30,046 nt of DNA from Proteobacteria bacterium UBA6920. GTDB taxonomy: Bacteria; Pseudomonadota; Gammaproteobacteria; SG8-11. A program made the translations under genes and the position numbers. Every line of letters begins with the position of its first letter. Positions within the stretch are counted from its first letter, which is position 1. The stretch is taken from the NCBI GenBank assembly GCA_002448875.1, contig DKAS01000127.1, positions 1 to 30,046 of the forward strand. The letters are read 5' to 3'. This document shows, in pieces, positions 7,300 to 15,605 of this stretch. Under the pieces are notes generated by a model. The model was not told the origin of the DNA and made no database searches. It saw only the letters and a program-made list of their open reading frames with translations.

Positions 7300-7929
7300 T
7301 CACGTCTTCAGTTCGCGTCTCGCAACTTCTAGAGCCGGATTACCCCGATACACGAAATAAGGCTTGCTGTTCCCGCTGAATACCGAACCTGCTGCCAGTA
7401 CCACACCTTCACCGACGCTGGTCCCGGGCAAAACAACGGCCTTGGCTCCTATCCATGCGCAATCGGCAATATCTACTCCCTTCACTATCAACTGGAACTT
7501 GGCATCCGTCCAGTCATGACTGCCGGTACAAACGTAGACCCCTTGGGATATGCAAACATTGTTACCGATATTTATATATCCCAGCGAATCCAACCAGGCG
7601 TCTTCCCCTATCCATGAGGCATCGCCTATTGCGACGTTCCACGGATATTTTATATTTACGTTGGGTTTTACCGCGACACCCCGACCGATCCTGGCTCCAA
7701 ACAGCCTAAGTATAGATCTTTTTAGCCGGTAGGAAGTGAAAAAGCGATTACGAAATAAAGCGGCATTAACCACGTACCAGAGAATACGCACAATTTTTCC
7801 CCTGCCCGGGTCATACCATGAGTTGTCATAACCTGAAAGATCCACTTTCGAACTGTTCCGGTTGGCTGTCATACGCTCAACCGACACCACAAGGTGTTCC
7901 CGGACAAGGCTATCCGAACCAGCCCACAT
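7300..7929 (-). CDS. WcaF-type acyltransferase (left-handed beta-helix hexapeptide repeats)
   Basis: The family core begins at VDLSGYDNSWYDPGRGKIVR, a WcaF-like signature. A hydrophobic stretch follows, then hexapeptide repeats (RIGRGVAVKPNVNIKYP, IGDASWIGEDAWL, INIGNNVCISQGVYV, the catalytic-His region CTGSHDW, then ADCAWIGAKAVVLPGTSVGE, PYFVYRGNPA). Such enzymes transfer acetyl or other acyl groups from acyl-CoA to sugars. Two starts compete: ATG 7929 has AAGGGG six bases upstream but adds an unusual N-terminus, while ATG 7872 matches the family's usual length but has a weak site. I keep the longer one provisionally. Confidence 0.85.
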   Translation of the reverse strand: MWAGSDSLVREHLVVSVERMTANRNSSKVDLSGYDNSWYDPGRGKIVRILWYVVNAALFRNRFFTSYRLKRSILRLFGARIGRGVAVKPNVNIKYPWNVAIGDASWIGEDAWLDSLGYINIGNNVCISQGVYVCTGSHDWTDAKFQLIVKGVDIADCAWIGAKAVVLPGTSVGEGVVLAAGSVFSGNSKPYFVYRGNPALEVARRELKT

Positions 7930-8062
7930 TCTTTACCCCTTAAAGCAGGCACAATTCGACGCTGTTGTCTGGCTCGGCAGGAACTCGATTTTTGACACAT
8001 TGCTTAGACCTGTGATCGCACGTCGAAAAAGACATATAACGCATGCATACGCCACACGCCCG

Positions 8063-9238
8063 TTATCCTCCGAACAGCAAATCTTCCGGCACATCATCAA
8101 TATTCGCTAGCCAGCGGTACACTCTCATGAGTTTTGCCGAAACTGTCATGGCTTCATACTCTCTTGCGGCATAGCTCCGGCCAATTTCACCATAAGAATC
8201 CCGCTGCCTGTCATCCAGCGTTATGAACGTTCTCAATTCATTGGCCAGTTCATCGCCGACGGATATTTCGAATGCCGCCCCGCAGGACAACGCCTCCGGC
8301 ATGTTGCACTGCCTGGTCATAAGCACCGGCAACCCGTACGACCATGCTTCTAAGACCGCGACAGGCATCCCTTCACTGTACGACGGCAGAATAAAAGCAT
8401 CTGCATTTCTTAATAGCTTTTCCTTTTCCTGGCCGAACACAGGCCCGATGTACTCGATACTACCTTGCTCTCTGTAGAAAGCCAGGGACTCCTGCAGCTT
8501 GCGCATATCATCGCGCGCGCCATCTCCTGCGATTGTGAGTCGCCAACAGCAATTCTTTGCGGTATCATGAAGCCGCCGCCAAGCCGCTATCAATTCGTAC
8601 ACCCCCTTCTTTGGATGAATCCTTCCGAGGTAAAGCAGACGTTTTTGGGTGCCGTGACCCCCTCCGCGCTTTCGCGCTGAAATCTCTTTCGGGTCCACGA
8701 TCGAAATACCGTTGGGAACCACGACGATCGGGTTTCTGTAGCCCTCGCGACGCAATGACTCGGCTTCATGCGCATTCAGGGCATGCAAACACGCCGAGTT
8801 TCTCATGCAACTGTCCTGATACAGCCAACGAGCCGCTTGTTTTTTCCAGCGTCCATGTCTTAAAGCCCATTGATCCATCATTCCATGAGGGGATATCAGG
8901 TACCTGACTTCGCCTTGATGCTTCCTATGATACCGATAGCACTTTACTGACTGATAAGTCCAAAGCCCGTGCAAATGCATAACGTTTGGCTGATATGCCT
9001 CCAACTCCCTGTCGAAGCCCGGCGACCACGCCCATATACCCTTCGCTACCGGATCGAAGGCACTAATATCGATTCCGCGCCACTCTTCCAGATCATCACC
9101 AGGCCGTTTTATTCCCAGTACTTTAATTTCGGTGTAGCTGCGCCGGTCCATGTGACATAACCAAGACCTAATCGCCGGAGGGATACCGCCGCCGTTTCGA
9201 CCAAGCCACCCAGTCAAATGCGCCAGACGCAAATACAT
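8063..9238 (-). CDS. GT4 glycosyltransferase
   Basis: This 391-residue protein has an N-terminal LTGWLGRNGGGIPPAI glycine-rich loop, HLHGLWTY, and SPHGMMDQWALRHGRWKK, typical of GT4 enzymes of O-antigen and capsule clusters. The C-terminal half has VVVPNGI, RLLYLGRIHPKKG, LTIAGDGARDD, IEYIGPVFGQEK and the EX7E motif in SEGMPVAVLEAWSYGLPVL. It is a soluble or membrane-associated transferase using a nucleotide sugar. It starts 44 nt after the sulfotransferase stop. A 133-nt gap separates it from the acyltransferase gene. Substrates are unknown. Confidence 0.92.
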   Translation of the reverse strand: MYLRLAHLTGWLGRNGGGIPPAIRSWLCHMDRRSYTEIKVLGIKRPGDDLEEWRGIDISAFDPVAKGIWAWSPGFDRELEAYQPNVMHLHGLWTYQSVKCYRYHRKHQGEVRYLISPHGMMDQWALRHGRWKKQAARWLYQDSCMRNSACLHALNAHEAESLRREGYRNPIVVVPNGISIVDPKEISARKRGGGHGTQKRLLYLGRIHPKKGVYELIAAWRRLHDTAKNCCWRLTIAGDGARDDMRKLQESLAFYREQGSIEYIGPVFGQEKEKLLRNADAFILPSYSEGMPVAVLEAWSYGLPVLMTRQCNMPEALSCGAAFEISVGDELANELRTFITLDDRQRDSYGEIGRSYAAREYEAMTVSAKLMRVYRWLANIDDVPEDLLFGG

Positions 9239-9282
9239 CGCATTACCAGTTAAATCCCCAGGCCCAGGTCAACGCAACGATT

Positions 9283-10209
9283 TCAACAACGCACCTTCAC
9301 ATGGGGACTTTCCGCCGCGTACCCCATGTCGCTGATCGTTTCTTCGAGTATTCCTGTCGCCTTTACAAGCTGATCGTTTGTCCAGGATTTCCAGTTCATA
9401 TAACTTCCATTAAATCCCCTGGTCCCTCTTGAAATCGGATCCTCGATTCCGAAATCGTGGTGCATTTCGTGATGCCGAAGCAGCACTGGATCCCAGGGTT
9501 CGGCAAGAAACTCCATCAGCGCCCTTAACTCCGATTCCGGCCTCTCAACAAGGGCGTCGTAATAGACGACGAAGCATTTATCGGGATTTTGCCTCAGGAA
9601 ATCCATTTGCCTGGCCATGCTATCCTTTACATACCTGCAGACATCACCCAACCTGTCACCGCTCTCGTCCCAGAACACCCACCCCCGCCCCCAGAGAGAG
9701 CACGCAACGTCCAATGGATGGCGAAACACGAATACAAACTTCGCGCCTTGCCCGAAAAGCTCGAATAGTTCATTCAGATGGAACACATATTGAGGAGTTT
9801 TATCGGCCCACCGACTTTTGCCCTTGGCCCGCCTGTAGGCTTCATGAAAATAAGCGGCACTTTTTCGCATCGCTTTCGTTACTTCAGCCCCGCTGAAGCC
9901 AAGATTCTCCAGCCCCAGGAGAACCTCCTTGTTTTGTAACATCTCTGAATAGCTTACAAGAAAATATGACTCTGGCGGACAGGCTATGTTCTTGTGGGAA
10001 TCAAGTATCCGCCGCACTAAACTCGTACCTGAGCGGTGCGTACCAACTATAAATATCGGATCAGCGCACCCTGCATCGGTAGATCCATCCAGTATGACGG
10101 TTTTTTTCGCTACGATACCTTTACCGACAAATGCGCGAAAACCTCTGTAAATTACCTTCATCTTTGAGTAATGCCGTTTCAACTGCATCTCCATACGCTG
10201 CGGCCTCAT
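9283..10209 (-). CDS. PAPS-dependent sulfotransferase of the polysaccharide cluster
   Basis: This 308-residue protein shows the 5'-phosphosulfate-binding loop of sulfotransferases, VGTHRSGTSLVRRIL (about residues 55-69). WADKTPQYVFHL follows at about 134-145. The 3'-phosphate-binding strand and helix, FVFVFRHPLDVACSLW (about 158-173), has R163 and S171 in the expected places. The family moves sulfate from PAPS to a hydroxyl or amine. Lying among glycosyltransferases, its target is probably the repeat unit, which would make the polymer acidic. No PAPS-synthesis genes are in view. The ATG has GGAG eight bases upstream. An O-sulfotransferase acting on a lipid is an alternative. Confidence 0.87.
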   Translation of the reverse strand: MRPQRMEMQLKRHYSKMKVIYRGFRAFVGKGIVAKKTVILDGSTDAGCADPIFIVGTHRSGTSLVRRILDSHKNIACPPESYFLVSYSEMLQNKEVLLGLENLGFSGAEVTKAMRKSAAYFHEAYRRAKGKSRWADKTPQYVFHLNELFELFGQGAKFVFVFRHPLDVACSLWGRGWVFWDESGDRLGDVCRYVKDSMARQMDFLRQNPDKCFVVYYDALVERPESELRALMEFLAEPWDPVLLRHHEMHHDFGIEDPISRGTRGFNGSYMNWKSWTNDQLVKATGILEETISDMGYAAESPHVKVRC

Positions 10210-10566
10210 AAACCTTGCTCCAACACCCTGAGCTGAAGAAAATCCAAACTTGAATAATTCATAGTCGATGCAAGACAGTCCCGCGCCCGGAGAACAAAGA
10301 GATTCATTTGCCGGTATTGCGTGGCCGTTTACGTAAGCCCCATCTTATTCGGCTGGCAAGCACCACCCGACCATAACAGATGCCGTACACAACGCGCCTT
10401 ACGCACTCTTTTGAAACAACTCAACACCGGAACTACAGCCTTCGAAAGCAGGCCCGGACGAAATATTAGGGATTATGCTCGCTCCCTGCGCGCCACTTAT
10501 AGCGTTCGACAATACCCCTTCTGACAACCAAGAACATAAAAGCCGGATTCCACTAACACCAGGCCG
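10210..10566. other. 357-nt gap within the polysaccharide cluster, no recognisable gene
   Basis: Short frames occur on both strands (for example plus 10321-10524), but none has domain character or a convincing start. I looked for transposase-like segments on the minus strand, as in the 12.5-kb gap, and recognised none. A gap of this size in a tightly packed operon suggests decayed sequence or an internal promoter before the sulfotransferase gene. Confidence 0.5.
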
Positions 10567-11268
10567 CTACTTCCTCGAGTCATCCAAGATGCCAACTACC
10601 AGTATTCCATCTGCGACATTGGAAATTATTGAGAAAAATCGATCAAGAACATATCCGACCACTGGATTCACAGCCTTGTAAGAAAACGTACCGTATCCTG
10701 TAACCTTAACTCCTTTCTTATGCAGCAGCTGCGCGAGACTGCCAAACGAAAAATATGAGACGTGATCATGATGCAAGGCCTCCCGATTCAAAATCGCTCG
10801 AACAACCGCTTTCAATGAAAGAGCGTTGATTGTAGTTACCACAAGCAAAGTCTTCTGACTCATGAATTCCTTGCAGTAACTTATTAAATCTTCTATATCG
10901 AGAACATGCTCAATTATATCCGCGCACAATACTACATCATATTTGCATGCCGATAACGTCTTGTTATTGTCGATTTCCTGTTTTGTGTATATGTCTGTAA
11001 TATTAAATTTTTCTTTTAAGCATGCAATTGCGTCTTCATCTACATCTATCCCTATCAATTTTTTTGCCGACTTACTTAATTTCTGGTGCAACAATTCGTT
11101 TTTCATTGCTTTATCGATGTGCATAGGGGAATCCGCCGCCCCCAAGTGCAGCACCGTTTTACCCTCACATAGTTTAAGAATCTCCGCATCCCTGCGAACA
11201 AAACAATATCCAGGCAACTTTTTTTCCCATTCCGCGTAAGGGAAATCGCCAATATCTCTTATCCCCAT
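10567..11268 (-). CDS. SAM-dependent methyltransferase (class I)
   Basis: This 233-residue protein has SAM-binding motif I at TVLHLGAADSP, an acidic strand KLIGIDVDEDAI, and motif DVVLCADIIEHVLD as in the Methyltransf_11/23 type. It then reads KTLLVVTTINALS and a HDHVSYFSFGSLAQLL segment, common in methyltransferases acting on glycans or lipid-linked sugars. It starts 6 nt after the upstream glycosyltransferase stop, so the two are probably translationally coupled. Base composition is clearly more AT-rich than the outer genes of the cluster, which it shares with that glycosyltransferase. The methylated position is unknown. Confidence 0.85.
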   Translation of the reverse strand: MGIRDIGDFPYAEWEKKLPGYCFVRRDAEILKLCEGKTVLHLGAADSPMHIDKAMKNELLHQKLSKSAKKLIGIDVDEDAIACLKEKFNITDIYTKQEIDNNKTLSACKYDVVLCADIIEHVLDIEDLISYCKEFMSQKTLLVVTTINALSLKAVVRAILNREALHHDHVSYFSFGSLAQLLHKKGVKVTGYGTFSYKAVNPVVGYVLDRFFSIISNVADGILVVGILDDSRK

Positions 11269-11274
11269 TCCAAT

Positions 11275-12372
11275 TCATTCCAAAATAATATTTTCGAACT
11301 CGCTTGCCACCGTTTCCATTCTGCATAACTCCCTTACTCGAGTTTTGCCGCGCATACCGAGTTCAGCAGCTTCAGAACCTGTAGGCTTTGCCAATCTCAA
11401 TATTGCCTTCGCCATTCCTTCGATGTTATGCGTATCAAATAAAATGCCGTCAACCCCATTCGTTATTACTTCTTTCAGTCCACCGTTTATTGACGATGCT
11501 ATTACCGGCACGCCGTAGCTCATGGCTTCCAATGGAGTTGTAGGGAACGCATCCCAATCCGTGTTGAATAACAGAATGTCAATCGATTGATAAAAATCCC
11601 CAATATTCTCTATTTCACCGATAAACAAAACCGTTCCTTCCAGGCCGTGCTTTGATACCGATCCCTCCAATAATTCCCTTTCACCGCCGCTGCCTGCAAT
11701 GACAAACTTTATATTTCTATCGATCTTGCTTACCAGATCCGCAACTTCGATGAATACGTCGAACCTTTTCCTTTTGATCAGCCATCCGGCGTTACCGACC
11801 AATGTACTGTCTAGCGGCAAGTTGAGCCGCAATCTTGACGTCGTTTTATCCTGCCTCTCAATAGCATCCACGATCATAATTGGATTACGAATCAGGACGG
11901 CTTTACTTTTAATCGTGCTTTCGATTTTTATCGCTTCATCCATTACAAAACAGGACGGAAAGGTAATACAGCTACACATCCTTGCAGCTATTTTATATAT
12001 GATCTTCCATTTCCATCCAGCCATGCCTTCCCCGTGATGATAGTGAATGCACAGTATAAGCTTTCTTCTTTCGACTCCCATAAGTGAAAGCATGGCCATA
12101 AAACTGTGACCAGTGATCAACACGACATCCGCATCAACGCTTTTTATATTTTTCCTGAGATCCAGAACACTCCGCCACCCCCACTTTCCTCTGTATCCAA
12201 TGTCTACGCATTTATTAAAATTTTTTCTCAGTTCACTTCCCAGTTTTCCGAATTTATTCAAGGATATTACCGATATATTGTGGCCCCTGGCTTTTAACCA
12301 TAACATTTGCGTCAGCGATACTTTTTCCATCCCACCAAGGTTCGTACATTGCATTACGTTTAGGATTTTCAC
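11275..12372 (-). CDS. GT4 glycosyltransferase in the AT-rich module
   Basis: I take the GTG at 12372 (366 residues) because AGAGG lies eight bases upstream and the protein then begins directly with the Rossmann strand KILNVMQCTNLGGMEKV. The frame stays open upstream to a TTG at 12429, but that extension lacks family character. The C-terminal domain reads LVGNAGWLIKRKRFDVFIEV, FVIAGSGGER, VLFIGEIENI and DAFPTTPLEAMSYGVPVI. The first Glu of EX7E is replaced by Asp. A membrane-proximal helix around RKLILCIHYHHGEGMAG is usual for the family. Its composition is AT-rich, and it is tightly coupled to the following methyltransferase gene. Confidence 0.88.
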   Translation of the reverse strand: MKILNVMQCTNLGGMEKVSLTQMLWLKARGHNISVISLNKFGKLGSELRKNFNKCVDIGYRGKWGWRSVLDLRKNIKSVDADVVLITGHSFMAMLSLMGVERRKLILCIHYHHGEGMAGWKWKIIYKIAARMCSCITFPSCFVMDEAIKIESTIKSKAVLIRNPIMIVDAIERQDKTTSRLRLNLPLDSTLVGNAGWLIKRKRFDVFIEVADLVSKIDRNIKFVIAGSGGERELLEGSVSKHGLEGTVLFIGEIENIGDFYQSIDILLFNTDWDAFPTTPLEAMSYGVPVIASSINGGLKEVITNGVDGILFDTHNIEGMAKAILRLAKPTGSEAAELGMRGKTRVRELCRMETVASEFENIILE

Positions 12373-12467
12373 TTTGGGAACCTCTGTTTGAGCGGCCGAT
12401 ACCACCAAGATCCGCGCTATGAAACACAACTCCGTAATTGTCCTAAACGACTACCCGTGGCGCATGT

Positions 12468-12945
12468 CTAGCAGCAACCCCAGTTGGCTTTGCGATTGAC
12501 ATCCCATTCACGACCCGCTACCTCCAGTGTTTGTTCCTGATGTGCGTTTACATAAACTTTACCGGATTAGGGCATGTTTTTCTCACCGCGAAACAAATCG
12601 TCCATGGCCGCGGAATTATCCTCGACGTTGCCCGTGACAGTGACTGCATTAACACGCCCCGGGCACGGACGGTACTTTCAGATTGTCGATTCGCCCGCCA
12701 CACGATCCAAGCGGATTCCGGCAAACCGACGCAATCTTTGGATGGCATAAAGGCAATCCTACATGACTGGCTCGCGCAGCCCGCATCACTGCCGCTTAAG
12801 AACATCGATAGGGAACACGACTTTCACCTCCAGCGGAGTCCGACCAACCTGCCTTCGGATAGCGTATCTTGCTGGCTTCCGCAGACGTCTTCAGGGAAGA
12901 GCGGCTCCCATCTGGCCGAATAAGTCTCGTTCCTCGTCATCACTT
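12468..12945 (-). pseudogene. Degraded IS5-family transposase remnant
   Basis: One minus-strand frame (codons in phase with 12939-12941) reads like an IS5-family transposase through five in-frame stops. In order it shows DLFGQMGAALP-stop, where the family has a conserved Trp; VGRTPLEVKV; stop-CGLREPVM-stop-DCLYAI, matching the WFGLSDPAMEDALYE-type segment with Trp and Glu turned into stops; RLRRFAGIRLDRVAGESTI-stop. After an apparent internal deletion come AVTVTGNVED, FRGEK and VYVNAHQEQ, then AGREWDVNRKANWG. Stops lie at 12786-12788, 12759-12761, 12678-12680 and 12567-12569, plus one near 12891; the frame finally ends at 12468-12470. About 159 codons remain, roughly half a normal transposase. 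No terminal inverted repeats were recognised. Identification is from remembered family patterns, not a search. Confidence 0.75.
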
Positions 12946-12959
12946 AAACTGCCACCCCT

Positions 12960-14195
12960 TCACGCATTTCTGCTTGCGTCGACATACGTTTTCGCATTTA
13001 ACAGAACGCTAACCGCCACCAGGAGCATTCTGCCGATGACCCCACCTCTACCAGCCATCGAGTTTCTTCTCGCTTTGTCTACCGCGAAACGGAACTGGCC
13101 TGAAAAATTCTCCAAATCCTGATTCTTTACTAATTCAGAGCTCTTCTTTCCCATTCTTTGCAGTTTTTCAGGAGACCTCCATAGCGAATAAAAAAAATCT
13201 CCTATCTGAAAAACGTCCGCCGGATCCACTAAATAACCGTTCTCTCCTTCCTTGACCAACTCCGGCACACACCCGCATGTTTTTGAAACCAAGACCGGTA
13301 GCCCTGAGGCCATGGCTTCATTGACCACCAACCCCCATTGCTCGGTTGTGCTTAGATGTACAAAACAATCCGCACAGCCATAGTAGTTCGGCAACTCAGC
13401 ATACTGAACTAATCCTGGCAGCCGCACATAGTTCGACAAACCACATTCCGTGACCGTGTCCTGGATTTTGCCGCGCAGCGGACCGTCTCCAACAATCACC
13501 AGATGCCACGGCTCCTTATCACAAAGATTAACGTAGCGCGCATAGCCGCGCAAAAGATTGATAAGATTTTTCTTATCTATGAAGCGCGCGCAGGCTAGGA
13601 AATAATTTGGTGGCAGTGAATATTTTTCGCGAACAACCCCATGTCGCTCTCTAGCAAGAACAGAGCCGATTCGAAAATATTCATTGTCGACGCAATCATA
13701 CCCAAAGAATATGTCTTCCTTTGCAAACCCCAATTTTTCGAGATATCTCGCGTGTAATTGCCCTGCCACCAGCGCTGAATCAAACGTCTTCAGCAACAAT
13801 TTCTTAATTGTTTCCAGCGGCGCATGCCTAGGAACGTCATCGTGCTTTGAATCCGACATCACGATGGATGGAACGGAATTATTTTTTGCCCACTCCAGAG
13901 CCAGAATACATGCCGGCTCACCCCAGCCAGGTATAGCGACAACCTGTGTCTGCGCCGTGGAAAGGGCTGCATGAATGGCGCGCCTGAACATTACTATGCT
14001 TTGTCGTGCAGCAGATTGCGTCTCGAACAAAGTAATTCGTTGAAATAATATCGGTGATGCGACCAGTGGAATATTATAGGCTTCTTCCTGGGCCCATAAC
14101 TCAATGGCCGTAACGGAATAATGCTCCGCTAGCTTATTGAATCTCGCCACATGATACGGCCCCATCCGGCTGACAAGATACGTAAGTTTCAACAT
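12960..14195 (-). CDS. GT4 glycosyltransferase
   Basis: This 411-residue protein begins LKLTYLVSRMGPYHVARFNKL. The C-terminal nucleotide-sugar domain has FLACARFIDKKNLINLLRGY, HLVIVGDGPLRGKI, VRLPGLVQYAELPNYYG and the EX7E motif in TTEQWGLVVNEAMASGLPVL, with a GGxPE-like loop at CGCVPELV. The last ~25 residues include a hydrophobic run (GVIGRMLLVAVSVLL) that may associate with the membrane. The ATG overlaps no neighbour; the polymerase gene ends 57 nt upstream. The IS5-family remnant starts just after its stop codon, with no damage to the gene end visible. Confidence 0.92.
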   Translation of the reverse strand: MLKLTYLVSRMGPYHVARFNKLAEHYSVTAIELWAQEEAYNIPLVASPILFQRITLFETQSAARQSIVMFRRAIHAALSTAQTQVVAIPGWGEPACILALEWAKNNSVPSIVMSDSKHDDVPRHAPLETIKKLLLKTFDSALVAGQLHARYLEKLGFAKEDIFFGYDCVDNEYFRIGSVLARERHGVVREKYSLPPNYFLACARFIDKKNLINLLRGYARYVNLCDKEPWHLVIVGDGPLRGKIQDTVTECGLSNYVRLPGLVQYAELPNYYGCADCFVHLSTTEQWGLVVNEAMASGLPVLVSKTCGCVPELVKEGENGYLVDPADVFQIGDFFYSLWRSPEKLQRMGKKSSELVKNQDLENFSGQFRFAVDKARRNSMAGRGGVIGRMLLVAVSVLLNAKTYVDASRNA

Positions 14196-14252
14196 GCCCC
14201 ACCGGCAACACGCTTTCTAAACATATCTAAACGCTAGCTAACTGTAGCGACT

Positions 14253-15605
14253 TTATTTCGTCAATAGCCTGTCAGATGGTCGAACGTGATCGCTAAAAAC
14301 TATTTGCTCTGGCCAAACCTTGTTTGCATACTTTCCGAAACTCGCCGACCGTGGCTGACGACGTTTTCTTGCATAAAACAAAGACATACCCAAGAAAATC
14401 CAAACAAATATTGCTTCCTTAAAGAACCAGTCCGTACCGTGAGTAATCGCATGAAGAGCGGGCGTCATTAGTAGCATGTAGTATAACTGCGCCATGAGAT
14501 CACCTCGCTTTGCGCCGTGAAACAATCTGCTCATTATATAGGCAATCAGAAAAAATTTAACGAATCCAAAAACTCCAAAAGACGCATAGGCATCAGACAT
14601 TCCGGTATGCGTCGATCCAGGATGGGGTGTGTAATAGTAAGTCGCATAGACTGGCAAGTCGATGTCGAACATAAAACTTTCCTTCGCTTCATATCCAATA
14701 AACTGGCCAGGAACAAAGGAGAAGATGATTTGATTCCATAGTGACAATCCATAGTTATAATTTTCGGTCGCATCGACGGTCGCCACGTCATACACCGCGT
14801 TCCGAAACTCGAATCCACCATTCTCCACTATCCATTTCAAATTTCCCATAAACTCAATTGACGAAAATACAGATAAATCCATGCCGGATGAGTTCATAGT
14901 AATATCCCGATATTGCCCTATGCTGTTCACAAGAAAGGTTCCCAGAACGAAGGCGCAAACGACAATAATACGGTTAATTTTCTTTCCCATCCAAAACCAT
15001 AGACCGAGAAAGAGTATCACTACTGCGTATGACATGGCGGCGCGCCGCCCCTGCAGCAAAACCTGATTTAGGATAAAGATCATGTCCACGGCAAGGATGA
15101 ACAGGGATATCTTATTCTTATATTTCACGAATGTGTAAATTGCCAATACCAGACCAACCCAAAGCAATTTTGCAAAAAACACGTACACCGTGATGACTCC
15201 GGTCCAGGCGCCTCCAAAATCCTGGGTCGCTTCTTTCGCCATACTCATAACCAGAGAATAAAAGACTACCCCGACTAACGAAACAACCGCGCAGGATAAA
15301 ATCAATTTCGACTTGCTATACTCCCTGACATTTTTTCTTAGTGGCGTTTTGTTCAATTCGAATCCAAAAAAACACGCCAGAATGCACAGAATAGTTAGAA
15401 TGGCTGTCTTGTCAAACGCGCCAGGTGGCAGCGTTCTATCATCGGTAAGTCCAACCATCTGGGGCAACACCCATCCGAGATACACGCAACTTGCATAGAA
15501 AGGAAACCTATAGATACCCTCTTTCGACAACAGACTCCAGGCGAACACGACCAAGCAAACGACCGCAGTGAGCGCAGTAAGGAAATTACTCGTATCAAAC
15601 TCCAC
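14253..15605 (-). CDS. wzy: Wzy-type oligosaccharide repeat-unit polymerase
   Basis: This 450-residue protein is very hydrophobic, with about 10-12 predicted membrane spans and a large loop in the second half (around residues 235-320), as expected of Wzy polymerases, which join lipid-linked repeat units on the periplasmic side. Visible features include LLQGRRAAMSYAVVILFLGL and an HPGSTHTGMSDAYASFGVFG segment typical of the O-antigen/repeat-unit polymerase group. The start is GTG, with GGGGGT about five bases upstream, and lies 11 nt inside the preceding glycosyltransferase gene. Wzy sequences are poorly conserved, so the call rests on topology, motifs and context. Composition is more AT-rich than the flanking genes. 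Confidence 0.82.
   Translation of the reverse strand: MEFDTSNFLTALTAVVCLVVFAWSLLSKEGIYRFPFYASCVYLGWVLPQMVGLTDDRTLPPGAFDKTAILTILCILACFFGFELNKTPLRKNVREYSKSKLILSCAVVSLVGVVFYSLVMSMAKEATQDFGGAWTGVITVYVFFAKLLWVGLVLAIYTFVKYKNKISLFILAVDMIFILNQVLLQGRRAAMSYAVVILFLGLWFWMGKKINRIIVVCAFVLGTFLVNSIGQYRDITMNSSGMDLSVFSSIEFMGNLKWIVENGGFEFRNAVYDVATVDATENYNYGLSLWNQIIFSFVPGQFIGYEAKESFMFDIDLPVYATYYYTPHPGSTHTGMSDAYASFGVFGFVKFFLIAYIMSRLFHGAKRGDLMAQLYYMLLMTPALHAITHGTDWFFKEAIFVWIFLGMSLFYARKRRQPRSASFGKYANKVWPEQIVFSDHVRPSDRLLTK

Noticed and set aside
10460..10500. GCTCCCTGCGCGC-type segment reminiscent of CRISPR or palindromic repeats
   Set aside because: It occurs once, without repeats at regular spacing; no CRISPR array or cas gene is present in the window.
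10321..10681. Short plus-strand frames in the gap before the AT-rich methyltransferase gene
   Set aside because: No ribosome-binding site, no domain, and the second overlaps the methyltransferase gene on the other strand.
12531..12923. 130-codon plus-strand frame in the 12.5-kb gap
   Set aside because: It is antisense to the IS5-family transposase remnant and has no family character of its own.
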